Assembly (NCBI RefSeq): GCF_032598905.1
Contig: NZ_CP122458.1
Location: forward strand, 6,101,001-6,165,000
Length of the DNA: 64,000 nt
DNA from: Streptomyces sp. 11x1
GTDB lineage: Bacteria > Actinomycetota > Actinomycetes > Streptomycetales > Streptomycetaceae
Reading direction: 5' to 3'
Part shown: positions 38,949 through 47,365 of the stretch, piece by piece
Position numbering within the stretch: position 1 is the stretch's first letter
Layout of the letters: the number at the start of each line of letters is the position of its first letter
Position numbers and translations under genes: made by a program
The notes under the pieces: generated by a model
Told to the model about the DNA's origin: nothing
Database searches by the model: none
The model's input: the letters and a program-made list of their open reading frames with translations, nothing else

Positions 38949-39302
38949 ATGCCCGCCTACGCCATTGCCCACCTCAAGGACGCCGCCCCGCACCCGGAGA
39001 TCGCCGAGTACATCGAGCGCATCCCCGCCACATTCGAGCCGTACGGCGGACGCTTTCTCGTGCACGTCACCCCGCACGAGGTGAAGGAGGGGAGCTGGCC
39101 CGGAGCCGTCGTCGTGATCGGCTTTCCCGGCATCGCCGAGGCGCGCGCCTGGTGGGACTCGCCCGCGTACCAGGAGATCGCCCCGCTGCGCTCACGCCAC
39201 ATCCAGGGCGACATCATCCTGGTCGAAGGGGTACCCGACGGCTATGACCCCCGCACCACCGCGAAGACCATGAGGGACTCCCTGGCCGCCGTCGAGCAGT
39301 GA
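38949..39302 (+). CDS. DUF1330 domain protein
   Basis: This 117-residue ferredoxin-like alpha/beta-barrel protein of the DUF1330 family is related to dimeric EthD/ABM folds. It has the typical motifs YIERIPATFEPYGGRFLVH and FPGIAEARAWWDSPAYQEI. Function of the family is unknown. GGAGGG stands close upstream of the ATG, preceded by short ACGG/ACCG runs. It follows the dioxygenase but the palindrome between them suggests separate transcription. Confidence 0.9.
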   Translation: MPAYAIAHLKDAAPHPEIAEYIERIPATFEPYGGRFLVHVTPHEVKEGSWPGAVVVIGFPGIAEARAWWDSPAYQEIAPLRSRHIQGDIILVEGVPDGYDPRTTAKTMRDSLAAVEQ

Positions 39303-39312
39303 GCCGAAGAAG

Positions 39313-39831
39313 TCACAGCTCCTTCTCGTACCACGCCACATCCCAGTACCGGCCGAACTTCCGCCCGACCTCGCGATAGGTGCCGACGTACCGGAACCCG
39401 AAGCGCTCGTGCAGCCGGGTCGACGGCGGGTTCGGCTGGGCGATGCCCGCGTAGGCGCGATGGACGTCCTCGTCGGCGAGCGCCTCGAACAGCGCCTTGT
39501 ACAGCAGCGTGCCCACGCCCCGGCCGCCCGCGTCCGGGGCGAGGTACACCGACACCTCCACCGAGGTGTCGTACGCCGGCCTCACGCGAAACGCGCTGCT
39601 CGTGGCGTACCCCAGAATCCGCTGTGAACCCGTCTCGACGGCAACCATCAGGCGATGCCGTCCGTCTTCAAGGTGGGAGAGCAGCCAAGGACGGCGCTCT
39701 TCCGGAGTGAAGACAGCGGTATCGAATGTGATGGGCGTCTCACGGACGTAGTGGTTGTAGATGTCGGTGAGGACGACGAGGTCGGTCTCGACTCCTGGTC
39801 TGACCTGCACCTCTACGGACCCCGCAGACAT
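39313..39831 (-). CDS. GNAT N-acetyltransferase (phosphinothricin-acetyltransferase-like)
   Basis: This 172-residue protein has the PAT/Bar-family signature near the N-terminus (DIYNHYVRETPITFDT), the acetyl-CoA-binding loop APDAGGRGVGTLLY and the C-terminal RLHERFGFRYVGTYREVGRKF. It acetylates amino groups, possibly of phosphinothricin or methionine sulfone-like amino acids. AGGAGG lies seven bases before the ATG. It is divergent from hrdD across a 193-base region. Confidence 0.9.
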   Translation of the reverse strand: MSAGSVEVQVRPGVETDLVVLTDIYNHYVRETPITFDTAVFTPEERRPWLLSHLEDGRHRLMVAVETGSQRILGYATSSAFRVRPAYDTSVEVSVYLAPDAGGRGVGTLLYKALFEALADEDVHRAYAGIAQPNPPSTRLHERFGFRYVGTYREVGRKFGRYWDVAWYEKEL

Positions 39832-39891
39832 CACGCCCCCTCCTGTGGCGGCACAGGGTACTGCAAGATCAGAAAAATAGTGGGACGGGTT

Positions 39892-39921
39892 GGGAATTCT
39901 GTCCTGATTCCAGTCGTTGTT
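39892..39921 (+). promoter_or_regulatory. SigR-type promoter of hrdD
   Basis: GGGAAT, an 18-base spacer and GTTGTT match the Streptomyces SigR consensus GGGAAT-N18-GTT. It lies about 105 bases before the hrdD start. From established knowledge, S. coelicolor hrdD is a SigR target, so the element agrees with conserved thiol-oxidative stress control. Confidence 0.85.
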
Positions 39922-40024
39922 TCCTTCGGAAGCAGGGCACTCGGGAGAGTGTCCGAGCGGCCGCATCAAGACACACGTAGGAACAGACACGACCCTGCCA
40001 GCCCACCATCGCAAGGGAGCACGC

Positions 40025-41023
40025 ATGGCAACCCGTGCCGTCGCCGCTCGTCGTTCGTCCGCCTCCGGTCGGACCGACGCGGCTCGCAGCGTTCGCGCCT
40101 CTGGCGGCGAGATCGCCGACCGCGACCTGGTCGGCATGTACCTCGACGAGATCGCGCGTACACCGCTGCTCGACGCCGCCAAGGAAGTCGAGCTGTCCCA
40201 GATCATCGAGGCGGGTGTGTTCGCACAGCAGATCCTCGACGGCGAGGAGCAGGCCAGGGCGGACGCCAGCCGCGAGGAGCTCGAAGCCCTGGTCGCCGAC
40301 AGCGAGCGGGCCAAGGACATCTTCATCCGATCCAACCTGCGCCTCGTCGTTGCCGTCGCCCGGCGGTACCCGCGCAGCGGCCTCCCCCTGCTCGACCTGA
40401 TCCAGGAGGGGAACGCGGGCCTGGTCCGCGCGGTGGAGAAGTTCGACTACCGCAAGGGCTTCAAGTTCTCGACGTACGCCACCTGGTGGATCCGTCAGGC
40501 CATCACCCGCTCGATAGCCGACCAGTCGCGCACCATCCGGCTGCCCGTCCACCTCGTCGAGGAACTGGGCCGGATCCGCCGTGTGCAGCGCGAGTTCAAC
40601 CGCGAGCACGGGCGCGACCCCGAGCCCGCCGAGATCGCCGCCGAGCTCGGTTCCAACGCGGACCGCGTCAGCGACGTCCTCGACTGGGCCCGCGACCCGG
40701 TCTCGCTGAACATGTCGGTGGACGACGACGGCGACACCCAGTTCGGCGACCTGCTGGAGGACACCTCCGCGGTCTCGCCCGAGCAGTCCGTGCTCACGCT
40801 GCTGCGCAGCGAGGAGCTGGACAGCCTCATCGGGCGCCTCGACCAGCGCACCGCGTCCATCATCAAGATGCGGTACGGCATCGAGGACGGCCGCGAGCGC
40901 ACCCTCACCGAGGTCGGCAAGGAGCACGGTCTCACCCGCGAGCGGATCCGCCAGATCGAGAAGCACGCCCTGCTCGAACTGAAGAAGCTCGCCCGCGACA
41001 CCGGCTTCGACGCCGCCGCCTGA
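40025..41023 (+). CDS. hrdD: RNA polymerase group 2 sigma factor HrdD
   Basis: This 332-residue primary-like sigma factor has region 1.2 (ADRDLVGMYLDEIARTPLL), region 2 (IRSNLRLVVAVARRYPRSGL to FSTYATWWIRQAITRSIADQ), region 3 (IRLPVHLVEELGRIRRVQRE) and region 4 with helix-turn-helix (LTEVGKEHGLTRERIRQIE). Length and N-terminus (MATRAVAARRSSASG) fit HrdD of Streptomyces rather than HrdB, which has a long N-terminal extension. AAGGGAG precedes the ATG. It has its own terminator. HrdD is dispensable in S. coelicolor and produced under stress. Confidence 0.93.
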   Translation: MATRAVAARRSSASGRTDAARSVRASGGEIADRDLVGMYLDEIARTPLLDAAKEVELSQIIEAGVFAQQILDGEEQARADASREELEALVADSERAKDIFIRSNLRLVVAVARRYPRSGLPLLDLIQEGNAGLVRAVEKFDYRKGFKFSTYATWWIRQAITRSIADQSRTIRLPVHLVEELGRIRRVQREFNREHGRDPEPAEIAAELGSNADRVSDVLDWARDPVSLNMSVDDDGDTQFGDLLEDTSAVSPEQSVLTLLRSEELDSLIGRLDQRTASIIKMRYGIEDGRERTLTEVGKEHGLTRERIRQIEKHALLELKKLARDTGFDAAA

Positions 41024-41042
41024 TCCGGCCGCACACCGACCA

Positions 41043-41085
41043 GGGCCCCGTCACGGCCTGCCCCCCTGGGGCCGCCACGGGGCCC
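41043..41085. terminator. hrdD terminator
   Basis: GGGCCCCGT and ACGGGGCCC form a perfect 9-bp stem with a long internal region that can pair further, starting 20 bases after the hrdD stop. Confidence 0.65.
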
Positions 41086-41199
41086 GGCCCGGCCTCTCCG
41101 CCCACACCTCGGCAGTGCGTCGGCCATGACTGGCGGATGATCGACATGACGGGCCGAATGTCCGCCCGCTGTCCACGCCTGACCGCACGCCGGCCACGT

Positions 41200-41262
41200 T
41201 TGGCTGTACCTTGCCGCCGATTGGCCGTACTACGCCGCTACTTGGCCGTACTACGTCGCTTC
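41200..41262 (+). repeat. Three 21-base tandem units
   Basis: The units at 41200, 41221 and 41242 share TTGGCYGTAC at their 5' ends; units two and three differ at two positions. A weaker fourth relative precedes them. In one plus-strand frame each unit reads LAV-x-x-R-R-x. Confidence 0.85.
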
Positions 41263-41410
41263 AACTCCCCGTTCCCGGGGCACAAGACTTCCGGGCCCAG
41301 ACTTCACCGGCCCGGAGCCTCAGGCCCGGGACCCGGAGTTCGACCGCCGCGACCACAGTCATCCGAAGCCGAGTCCCGACGCTCTCCCCCCAGCGCCGGG
41401 ACTCTCCCAG

Positions 41411-41453
41411 AGCCGGGCTTCGGCGCCTCCCCCCCTGGCGCCGAAGCCCGGCT
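41411..41453. terminator. Strong hairpin, probable terminator of the WYL regulator gene
   Basis: AGCCGGGCTTCGGCGCC and its perfect complement (17 bp) flank a pyrimidine loop of nine bases. It is 200 bases beyond the minus-strand stop, so assignment is tentative. Confidence 0.6.
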
Positions 41454-41652
41454 CGATTACCGCCCCCGAGGCCGCCGTCGCCGTCGCCGCTGTTCCCGCA
41501 GCCGTCGCCGCTTCCGCTGCCTTGTACGCCGACGGGCCACCCCGGACCTGAACCCCGGGGTGACCCGAGCGGCAGATTCTGCCACAGAGCCCCACTCCGC
41601 CGGAGCCCGGCGAGGGCCGTCTCCGCACGTCAGAGGCACCGTCACCCGCGCC

Positions 41653-42627
41653 TCACCCTGCGACGTCCCTCGCCGCCCGCGTCAGCCGCGCCCCCAACTC
41701 CCTTACGTAAAAGACCAGTTCCGGCGGCTGATGCACCGTGAAGTCGCAGTCGAGCATCGCGAGCCGGAACGCCAGCCACTCCACGGAGTCACCCACGGAG
41801 GCCCGCAACCGGCAGCTGTGCTCGTCGACGGGCTCGGGTGTACCGACCCAGCGGGGCACCCGGGCCGCGACGACCTCGGCCGGCGCGGCGAAGGTGACGT
41901 CGCACTCGTACGTCTCCTGCCGCTGGTAGATCGACTGCTTCAGATACTCCTCCGCGCTCCCCGTCGGCAGCTCGCGCGGCGCGAACCGGGCGCCCGTGGC
42001 GAAGGGTTCCTCGACCCGGTCCACCCGGAAAGTCCGCCAGTCGGCGCGGTCGAGGTCGTACGCGACGAGATACCAGCGGCGCCCGGTCGACACGAGCCGG
42101 TACGGCTCGCAGTGGCGACGCGAGTCCGTCCCGTCGCCGGAGCGGTAGGCGAACCGCAACCGCTCGTGCCCCGCCACCGCCGAGGCCATCACGGTCAGCG
42201 TCTCGGGCGTCACGGTCGCCCCGTCACCACTGGTCAGGGGAGTGGTGGCGGCCTGCAGGGTGGAGACCCGGTGGCGTAGCCGCGACGGCAGCACCTGTTC
42301 CAGCTTGGCGAGCGCCCGTACGGAGGCCTCGTCCACCCCCTCCACGGCGTGCCCGGCCCCGGCCCGCAGCCCCACCGCGATCGCGACCGCCTCCTCGTCG
42401 TCCAGCACGAGCGGGGGCATGGCCTTCCCCGCGACCAGCCGGTAGCCGCCGTCGGCCCCCATCGTCGCCTGCACGGGATACCCCAGCTCCCGCAGTCGGT
42501 CGATGTCCCGCCGGACGGTGCGCCGCGAGACCCCGAGCCGCTCGGAGAGCTCACCACCGGGCCACTCGCGTGGCGTCTGCAGGAGGGAGAGGAGCTGGAG
42601 GAGCCGCGCCGGAGTGTCAGTGGTCAT
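41653..42627 (-). CDS. YafY-type HTH/WYL domain transcriptional regulator
   Basis: This 324-residue protein has an HTH_11 winged helix at the N-terminus (LSERLGVSRRTVRRDIDRL). A WYL domain in the middle (RHCEPYRLVSTGRRWYLVAYDL) is expected to sense a nucleic-acid-like or nucleotide ligand, and the WCX C-terminal extension follows. Two ATGs are possible; 42627 fits the family start (MTTDTPARLL), while 42639 adds four residues. Neither has a well-placed ribosome binding site. The gene is divergent from the fru operon, but a regulatory link is unproven. Confidence 0.85.
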   Translation of the reverse strand: MTTDTPARLLQLLSLLQTPREWPGGELSERLGVSRRTVRRDIDRLRELGYPVQATMGADGGYRLVAGKAMPPLVLDDEEAVAIAVGLRAGAGHAVEGVDEASVRALAKLEQVLPSRLRHRVSTLQAATTPLTSGDGATVTPETLTVMASAVAGHERLRFAYRSGDGTDSRRHCEPYRLVSTGRRWYLVAYDLDRADWRTFRVDRVEEPFATGARFAPRELPTGSAEEYLKQSIYQRQETYECDVTFAAPAEVVAARVPRWVGTPEPVDEHSCRLRASVGDSVEWLAFRLAMLDCDFTVHQPPELVFYVRELGARLTRAARDVAG

Positions 42628-42861
42628 GCCCCTGAGCATGCCGGAGAACTAGGACACGAACTGACCTGCTCGACCTCTACCTTCAAGGCATGACCTCGAC
42701 AACGAGCGCCCCTGAAGGTCGACGAGGTCCATGAAGGCGGCCGCCTGGCCTCGGCTGGAGCGTCCTGAAGGCCGGCCTCACCGGCATCCCGTTCTCCCTC
42801 GCCGTCCGTGTCACGCCCGATCATGTCCGAGTCGGTCCGAGTATTGCCCGAACCTGTTTAC

Positions 42862-42871
42862 TTTCCGGAAA
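42862..42871. promoter_or_regulatory. Palindrome upstream of fruR
   Basis: TTTCCGGAAA is a perfect 10-base palindrome 59 bases before the fruR start, inside the expected promoter region. It is a possible autoregulatory site for the DeoR-family regulator. Confidence 0.35.
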
Positions 42872-42930
42872 TCCAGGCGTAGCCTCCGAGCGAAACCACA
42901 GAGTCGGGCATCAGTCGGAGGCGAACGGAC

Positions 42931-43785
42931 ATGTACGCACCGGAGCGGCAGCAGGAGATCCTCCGGCTCGCCCGTGACGGCGGCCGGGTGGACGTGGTGT
43001 CGCTGGCGGAGGAGTTCCAGGTCACGGCCGAGACGATCCGCCGCGACCTGAAGACCCTCGACCGCGCCGGCCTCGTCCAGCGGGTGCACGGCGGCGCGAT
43101 CCCCGCCGGCCGCCTGGACTTCGAGCCCGACCTCGCCGAACGAGAGGGCACCGCGGCCGACCAGAAGGACCGCATCGCCCAGGCCGCCCTCGCCGAACTC
43201 CCGAACGACGGCACCGTCGTCCTCGACGCCGGTACGACGATCGCGCGCCTCGCCGCCGCCATCCCCCTGGAGGCCACGCTCACCGCGGTCACGCACAGCC
43301 TGCCGATCGCCGCCCGTCTCGCCGACCATCCCGGCATCCAGCTCCACCTTGTCGGCGGCCGCGTCCGCCACCGCACACGTGCCGCCGTCGACGCCTGGGC
43401 GCTCCGCGCCTACGGCGAGATCCGCGCCGACGTCCTGTTCGTGGCCGCCAACGGCTTCTCCGCCGACCACGGCCTGACCACCCCCGACCTCGCCGAGGCC
43501 GCCGTGAAACGGGCGGCGGTGAGCGCCGCCCGCCGCGTCGTGCTGCTCGCCGACTCCTCCAAGCACGGCCAGGAACACTTCGCCCGCTTCGGCGACCTGA
43601 GCGACGTGGACCTGCTGATCACCGACTCCGGCCTGAGCCCCGAGGACGCCCTCGCCATCGAACGCAAGGGCACCGAAGTGCTGCGCGTCCCGGGCACCGA
43701 GCCCACCGGCGGCTCGGCTGGCTCCGCCGGCGCGGGCGTCCCCGGCGTCCCTGGCGCCAACGGCCGGAAGGACCACCGCTCATGA
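42931..43785 (+). CDS. fruR: DeoR family regulator of the fructose operon
   Basis: This 284-residue regulator has a DeoR-type helix-turn-helix at residues 19-45 (VVSLAEEFQVTAETIRRDL). A sugar-phosphate-sensing DeoRC domain follows (VVLDAGTTIARLA, then NGFSADHGLTTPDLAEAAVKR). The C-terminal 25 residues are a Gly/Ala/Pro tail. The stop overlaps the fruK start (ATGA), so regulator, kinase and transporter form one operon. The ligand is probably fructose 1-phosphate, by analogy with FruR proteins. Confidence 0.9.
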   Translation: MYAPERQQEILRLARDGGRVDVVSLAEEFQVTAETIRRDLKTLDRAGLVQRVHGGAIPAGRLDFEPDLAEREGTAADQKDRIAQAALAELPNDGTVVLDAGTTIARLAAAIPLEATLTAVTHSLPIAARLADHPGIQLHLVGGRVRHRTRAAVDAWALRAYGEIRADVLFVAANGFSADHGLTTPDLAEAAVKRAAVSAARRVVLLADSSKHGQEHFARFGDLSDVDLLITDSGLSPEDALAIERKGTEVLRVPGTEPTGGSAGSAGAGVPGVPGANGRKDHRS

Positions 43786-44729
43786 TCCTCACCGTCACCC
43801 CCAACCCCTCCCTCGACCGCACCTACGAGGTCCCCTCCCTCGACCGCGGCGAGGTCATCCGGGCCACCGGCGAACGCATGGACCCGGGCGGCAAGGGCGT
43901 CAACGTCTCCCGAGCGGTCGCCGCCGCCGGGCGCCGGACCGTGGCCGTACTGCCCCTCGGCGGCGCGCCCGGCGCACTGGTCGCGGACCTGCTCGACGCA
44001 CAGGGCATCGAGGTCGCCCGCGTGGCGGTCGCCGGGGCGACCCGCTCCAACATCGCCCTCGCCGAGGCCGACGGCGTCCTGACGAAGATCAACGCCCCCG
44101 GGCCGGAACTCTCCGCCGCCGAACAGGAACTCCTCCTGGAGACCGTCCGCGCCCAGTCCGCCGACGCCTCCTGGATCGCCTGCTGCGGCAGCCTCCCGCG
44201 CGGCCTCGCCCCCTCCTGGTACGCCGAACTCGTCGCCCGCGCCCACGCCGCAGGCGCCCGCATCGCCCTGGACACCTCCGGCCCGGCCCTCCTCGCCGCG
44301 CTCCGCGAACGCCCCGACGTCGTCAAGCCCAACGCCGAGGAACTCGCCGAAGCCGTGGGCCGCCCTCTCACCACCGTCGGCGACGCCGTCAAGGCCGCCG
44401 AGGAACTTCGCGGGATGGGCGCCGCCGCGGTACTGGCCAGCCTCGGCGCCGACGGCCAACTCCTCGTCGACGCCGACGGCTCCTGGTACGGCACCGCCCG
44501 CGTCGACACCGTCCGCAGCAACGTCGGCGCCGGCGACTCCTCCCTCGCCGGCTTCCTCATCGCCGGCGGCCAGGGCCCGACGGCCCTCGCCTCGGCCGTG
44601 GCCCACGGCGCCGCGGCCGTGCAACTCCCGGGCAGTGTCATGCCCACCCCCGCCGACCTGGACCCGACGGCGGTGACGGTGACCCGGGAGGTGCCCACGG
44701 ACCGGGTGCTGAGGGAGCCGGCGTCATGA
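43782..44729 (+). CDS. fruK: 1-phosphofructokinase
   Basis: This 315-residue PfkB-family enzyme phosphorylates fructose 1-phosphate (from the PTS) to fructose 1,6-bisphosphate. Signatures are VTPNPSLDRTY at the N-terminus, GGKGVNVSRA for sugar binding and SNVGAGDSSLAGFL with the catalytic Asp near the C-terminus. It is coupled to fruR by a four-base overlap. A 343-base spacer with repeated palindromes separates it from fruA. Confidence 0.95.
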   Translation: MILTVTPNPSLDRTYEVPSLDRGEVIRATGERMDPGGKGVNVSRAVAAAGRRTVAVLPLGGAPGALVADLLDAQGIEVARVAVAGATRSNIALAEADGVLTKINAPGPELSAAEQELLLETVRAQSADASWIACCGSLPRGLAPSWYAELVARAHAAGARIALDTSGPALLAALRERPDVVKPNAEELAEAVGRPLTTVGDAVKAAEELRGMGAAAVLASLGADGQLLVDADGSWYGTARVDTVRSNVGAGDSSLAGFLIAGGQGPTALASAVAHGAAAVQLPGSVMPTPADLDPTAVTVTREVPTDRVLREPAS

Positions 44730-44751
44730 GGGGCGCCGGGAGTGGGTGTCC

Positions 44752-44771
44752 GCGAACGAACCTTCGTTTTG
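44752..44771. promoter_or_regulatory. fru intergenic palindrome 1
   Basis: AACGAA-CC-TTCGTT forms a perfect dyad inside GCGAACGAACCTTCGTTTTG. The same 20 bases recur exactly at 44920. It lies just after fruK. Confidence 0.7.
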
Positions 44772-44823
44772 GGGGAGTTGGCCCGGGTGAGGTGCGGTCG
44801 GGCCGGGTGGGCGGCGGTCCGGG

Positions 44824-44840
44824 AGCGAACGTTCGTTTTC
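44824..44840. promoter_or_regulatory. fru intergenic palindrome 2
   Basis: CGAACGTTCG is a perfect palindrome followed by TTTTCG. It is a variant of the sites at 44752 and 44920 that lacks the inner four bases. Confidence 0.65.
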
Positions 44841-44919
44841 GACGTCCCTCGGCGTGCGCCCGAGCGGGCGGCCTGAGGCGGCGTCGGCGCCAGGCTTGCG
44901 GCGTTGGCAGCGGCGGCAT

Positions 44920-44939
44920 GCGAACGAACCTTCGTTTTG
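44920..44939. promoter_or_regulatory. fru intergenic palindrome 3
   Basis: This is an exact copy of the 20-base site at 44752, 134 bases before the fruA start. Confidence 0.7.
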
Positions 44940-45072
44940 CTTTACCCGCCGCCCCGCTCCTCCCCCTCCTCCCCCTCCCTCCGTCGGCCCCCGTGGCCCC
45001 CGCCCCCCACACTTCCGTTCCCACCCCCGCCCACCCCAGCCCCCGGGCGATACGCGTGCGAAGGAGCCCGCG

Positions 45073-47187
45073 ATGAGCGAGATGATCACCGCGGACCTGG
45101 TCGACCTCGACCTGTCCGCCGATACGAAGGAAGCGGCGGCGCGTGCCCTCGCCGAGCGCATGGTGACGCAGGGCCGGGTCACCGACCTGGACGGCTTCCT
45201 GGCCGATGTGGCGGCCCGTGAGGCCCAGATGCCGACCGGCCTCGACGGCGGCATCGGCATCCCGCACTGCCGCAGTGAGCACGTCACCGAGCCGACCCTC
45301 GCCTTCGGCCGCAGCGCGGCCGGCGTCGACTTCGGCGCACCCGACGGCCCCGCCGACCTGATCTTCCTGATCGCCGCCCCGGCGGGCGCGGACGACGCGC
45401 ACCTGACGATCCTCTCCTCCCTCGCCCGCCAGCTCATGAACACCGAGTTCACGGACGCGCTGCGCGCCGTGGACGACGCCGCCCGCGCGGCCGCTTTGAT
45501 CCGGGGCGACGCCCCGGCCGAGAGCACCGCGGGCACCGAGGACTCCGCGGCGGCGTCGGGCGGAACGGCCTCCCCCGACGCCGCCGCGGTCAGCACGACC
45601 CCGGCCCCGGCGACCCCCGAAGCGGCTACCCCGGCCACCCCGGCCGCGACAGTCCCGGCGGCGCCCGAAGCGGCGGCCCCCGCCGAGGAGGTCCGCCCCT
45701 TCCGAATCGTCGCCGTAACCTCCTGCCCCACCGGCATCGCCCACACCTACATGGCCGCCGAGTCGCTGGAGAACGCGGGCCGCGACGCCGGTGACGTCGA
45801 GATCGTCGTCGAGACACAGGGCTCGGCCGGCTTCACCCGCCTCGACCCGGCGGTCATCGCCGCCGCCGACGGCGTGATCTTCGCCCACGACGTCCCCGTA
45901 CGGGAGAAGGACCGGTTCGCCGGGAAGCCCACCGTCGACGTCGGGGTGAAGGCGGGCATCAGCCGCCCCGCCGCACTGATCTCCGAGGTCCGCGGCAAGG
46001 CCGAACGCGGCGAGGTCACGGCCGCCCGCCCCGGCGGCACCCCCGTCGACCGCGCGGGCGACTCCGGCGACGGCTACGGCACCAAGCTGCGCAAGTGGCT
46101 GATGTCCGGCGTCAGCTACATGGTCCCGTTCGTCGCCGCGGGCGGTCTGCTCATCGCGCTCGGCTTCGCGATCGGCGGCTGGGAGATCAACAGCGCCAAG
46201 CCGGTCACCGAGCACTTCGACTGGCTGCAGGTCACCAGCTGGGCGGCCCTGCTGTTCCAGATCGGCGTCGTCGCCTTCGGCTTCCTGATCCCCGTCCTCG
46301 CCGGCTACATCGCGTACGGCATGGCGGACCGGCCCGGACTCGTCCCCGGCTTCGTCGGCGGCATGATCGCCGCCAACATCAACGCCGGCTTCCTCGGCGG
46401 CCTGGTCGCCGGCCTGATCGCCGGCGGGGTCGTCCTCGCCATCCAGCGGATCAAGATCCCGCCGGTGCTGCGCGGCATCATGCCGGTGGTCGTCATCCCG
46501 CTCGTCTCCTCGATGATCGTCGGCTTCCTGATGCTGGTGGTGATCGGAAAGCCCATCGCCGAGGCCCAGAAGGGCATGACGGACTGGCTCAGCGGCCTCT
46601 CCGGCAGCAATGCGATCCTGCTCGGCGTCCTCCTCGGCCTGATGATGTGCTTCGACCTCGGCGGCCCGGTCAACAAGGTCGCCTACGCCTTCGCCACCGC
46701 TGGCATCGCCGTGCAGGACCCCAGCGACTCCGCGATGAAGATCATGGCGGCGGTCATGGCGGCCGGTATGGTCCCGCCGCTGGGCATGGCCCTCGCCACC
46801 ACCGTCCGCAAGAAGCTGTTCACCACCGCCGAGCGCGAGAACGGCAAGGCGGCCTGGGTGCTCGGTGCCTCGTTCATCTCCGAGGGCGCGATCCCGTTCG
46901 CCGCCGCCGACCCGCTGCGCGTGATCCCCGCCTCCATGGCGGGCGGCGCGGTCACCGGCGCGCTGGCCATGGCCTTCGGCTCGACCCTGCGCGCCCCGCA
47001 CGGCGGCATCTGGGTCACCCCGCTGATCGGCAAGCCGTTCCTCTACCTGCTCGCCATCGCGATCGGCACGGCCGTCACGGCCGGCCTGGTCATCGTCCTG
47101 AAGGGCATGCGCAAGACCCAGCCGGGCGCGGCCCCGCAGTCCGCCCCCGCCGCCACCGCGGAGACGAAGGAACCGGTCGCGGCCTGA
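45073..47187 (+). CDS. fruA: Fructose PTS transporter, EIIABC
   Basis: This 704-residue membrane permease phosphorylates fructose to fructose 1-phosphate during uptake. EIIA lies at about 1-145, with phosphorylated His65 in GIPHCRSEH. An Ala/Pro/Thr linker (about 146-205) follows. EIIB (about 208-305) carries the phosphocysteine Cys218 in TSCPTGIAHTYMAAE. The EIIC membrane domain from about 335 includes GGPVNKVAYAF and ISEGAIPFAAADP. AAGGAG lies six bases before the ATG. A strong terminator follows the gene. Fructose is, as far as is known, one of few PTS sugars in Streptomyces. Confidence 0.95.
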   Translation: MSEMITADLVDLDLSADTKEAAARALAERMVTQGRVTDLDGFLADVAAREAQMPTGLDGGIGIPHCRSEHVTEPTLAFGRSAAGVDFGAPDGPADLIFLIAAPAGADDAHLTILSSLARQLMNTEFTDALRAVDDAARAAALIRGDAPAESTAGTEDSAAASGGTASPDAAAVSTTPAPATPEAATPATPAATVPAAPEAAAPAEEVRPFRIVAVTSCPTGIAHTYMAAESLENAGRDAGDVEIVVETQGSAGFTRLDPAVIAAADGVIFAHDVPVREKDRFAGKPTVDVGVKAGISRPAALISEVRGKAERGEVTAARPGGTPVDRAGDSGDGYGTKLRKWLMSGVSYMVPFVAAGGLLIALGFAIGGWEINSAKPVTEHFDWLQVTSWAALLFQIGVVAFGFLIPVLAGYIAYGMADRPGLVPGFVGGMIAANINAGFLGGLVAGLIAGGVVLAIQRIKIPPVLRGIMPVVVIPLVSSMIVGFLMLVVIGKPIAEAQKGMTDWLSGLSGSNAILLGVLLGLMMCFDLGGPVNKVAYAFATAGIAVQDPSDSAMKIMAAVMAAGMVPPLGMALATTVRKKLFTTAERENGKAAWVLGASFISEGAIPFAAADPLRVIPASMAGGAVTGALAMAFGSTLRAPHGGIWVTPLIGKPFLYLLAIAIGTAVTAGLVIVLKGMRKTQPGAAPQSAPAATAETKEPVAA

Positions 47188-47202
47188 ACCCGGGACCGTA
47201 CG

Positions 47203-47242
47203 ACGGCCGCGGCCCCCTCCCACGCGAGGGGGCCGCGGCCGT
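47203..47242. terminator. Terminator of the fru operon
   Basis: A perfect 17-bp stem (ACGGCCGCGGCCCCCTC and complement) with a 6-base loop lies 15 bases after the fruA stop. Confidence 0.9.
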
Positions 47243-47288
47243 TCGTGTTTCTGCCCCGTGCGCCCCTTTGAGATCCTTTACAACCCGT

Positions 47289-47322
47289 GTGACGTGTAAG
47301 CCGTACCTGCGAGATACGTCAC
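47289..47322. promoter_or_regulatory. Inverted repeat upstream of a small membrane protein gene
   Basis: GTGACGT and ACGTCAC are perfect 7-bp arms separated by 20 bases, with the right arm ending 43 bases before the start codon at 47366. It could be an operator; the spacing is about two helical turns. Confidence 0.4.
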
Positions 47323-47365
47323 GGTCCGGGCTCAAAGTCCCATCCGGTGGTGTCTACTGGACGGC

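Larger units (their letters stand above)
41086..41652. other. Gap of about 570 bases with repeats and a strong hairpin
   Basis: No supported gene lies between hrdD and the convergent WYL regulator gene. It holds a three-unit 21-base repeat (41200-41262), a 17-bp hairpin (41411-41453) and a short CGCCGT array around 41473-41490. Confidence 0.6.

Noticed and set aside
39655..42279. Plus-strand frame spanning hrdD in another register
   Set aside because: It is an out-of-frame reading of hrdD and its flanks, dominated by Arg and Pro.
42689..42733. Tiny plus-strand frame of about 14 codons beginning MTSTTSAPEG between the WYL regulator and fruR
   Set aside because: Start region looks coding but it stops almost at once and has no ribosome binding site; may be a relic, not a gene.
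44824..44840. Palindrome CGAACGTTCG as an actinobacterial LexA box
   Set aside because: The SOS box needs GAAC-N4-GTTC; here the half-sites touch directly, and neighbouring copies follow another pattern.
44638..47223. Minus-strand frame opposite fruA and the fru spacer
   Set aside because: It is Gly/Asp/Arg-rich antisense; the plus strand has all three PTS domains.
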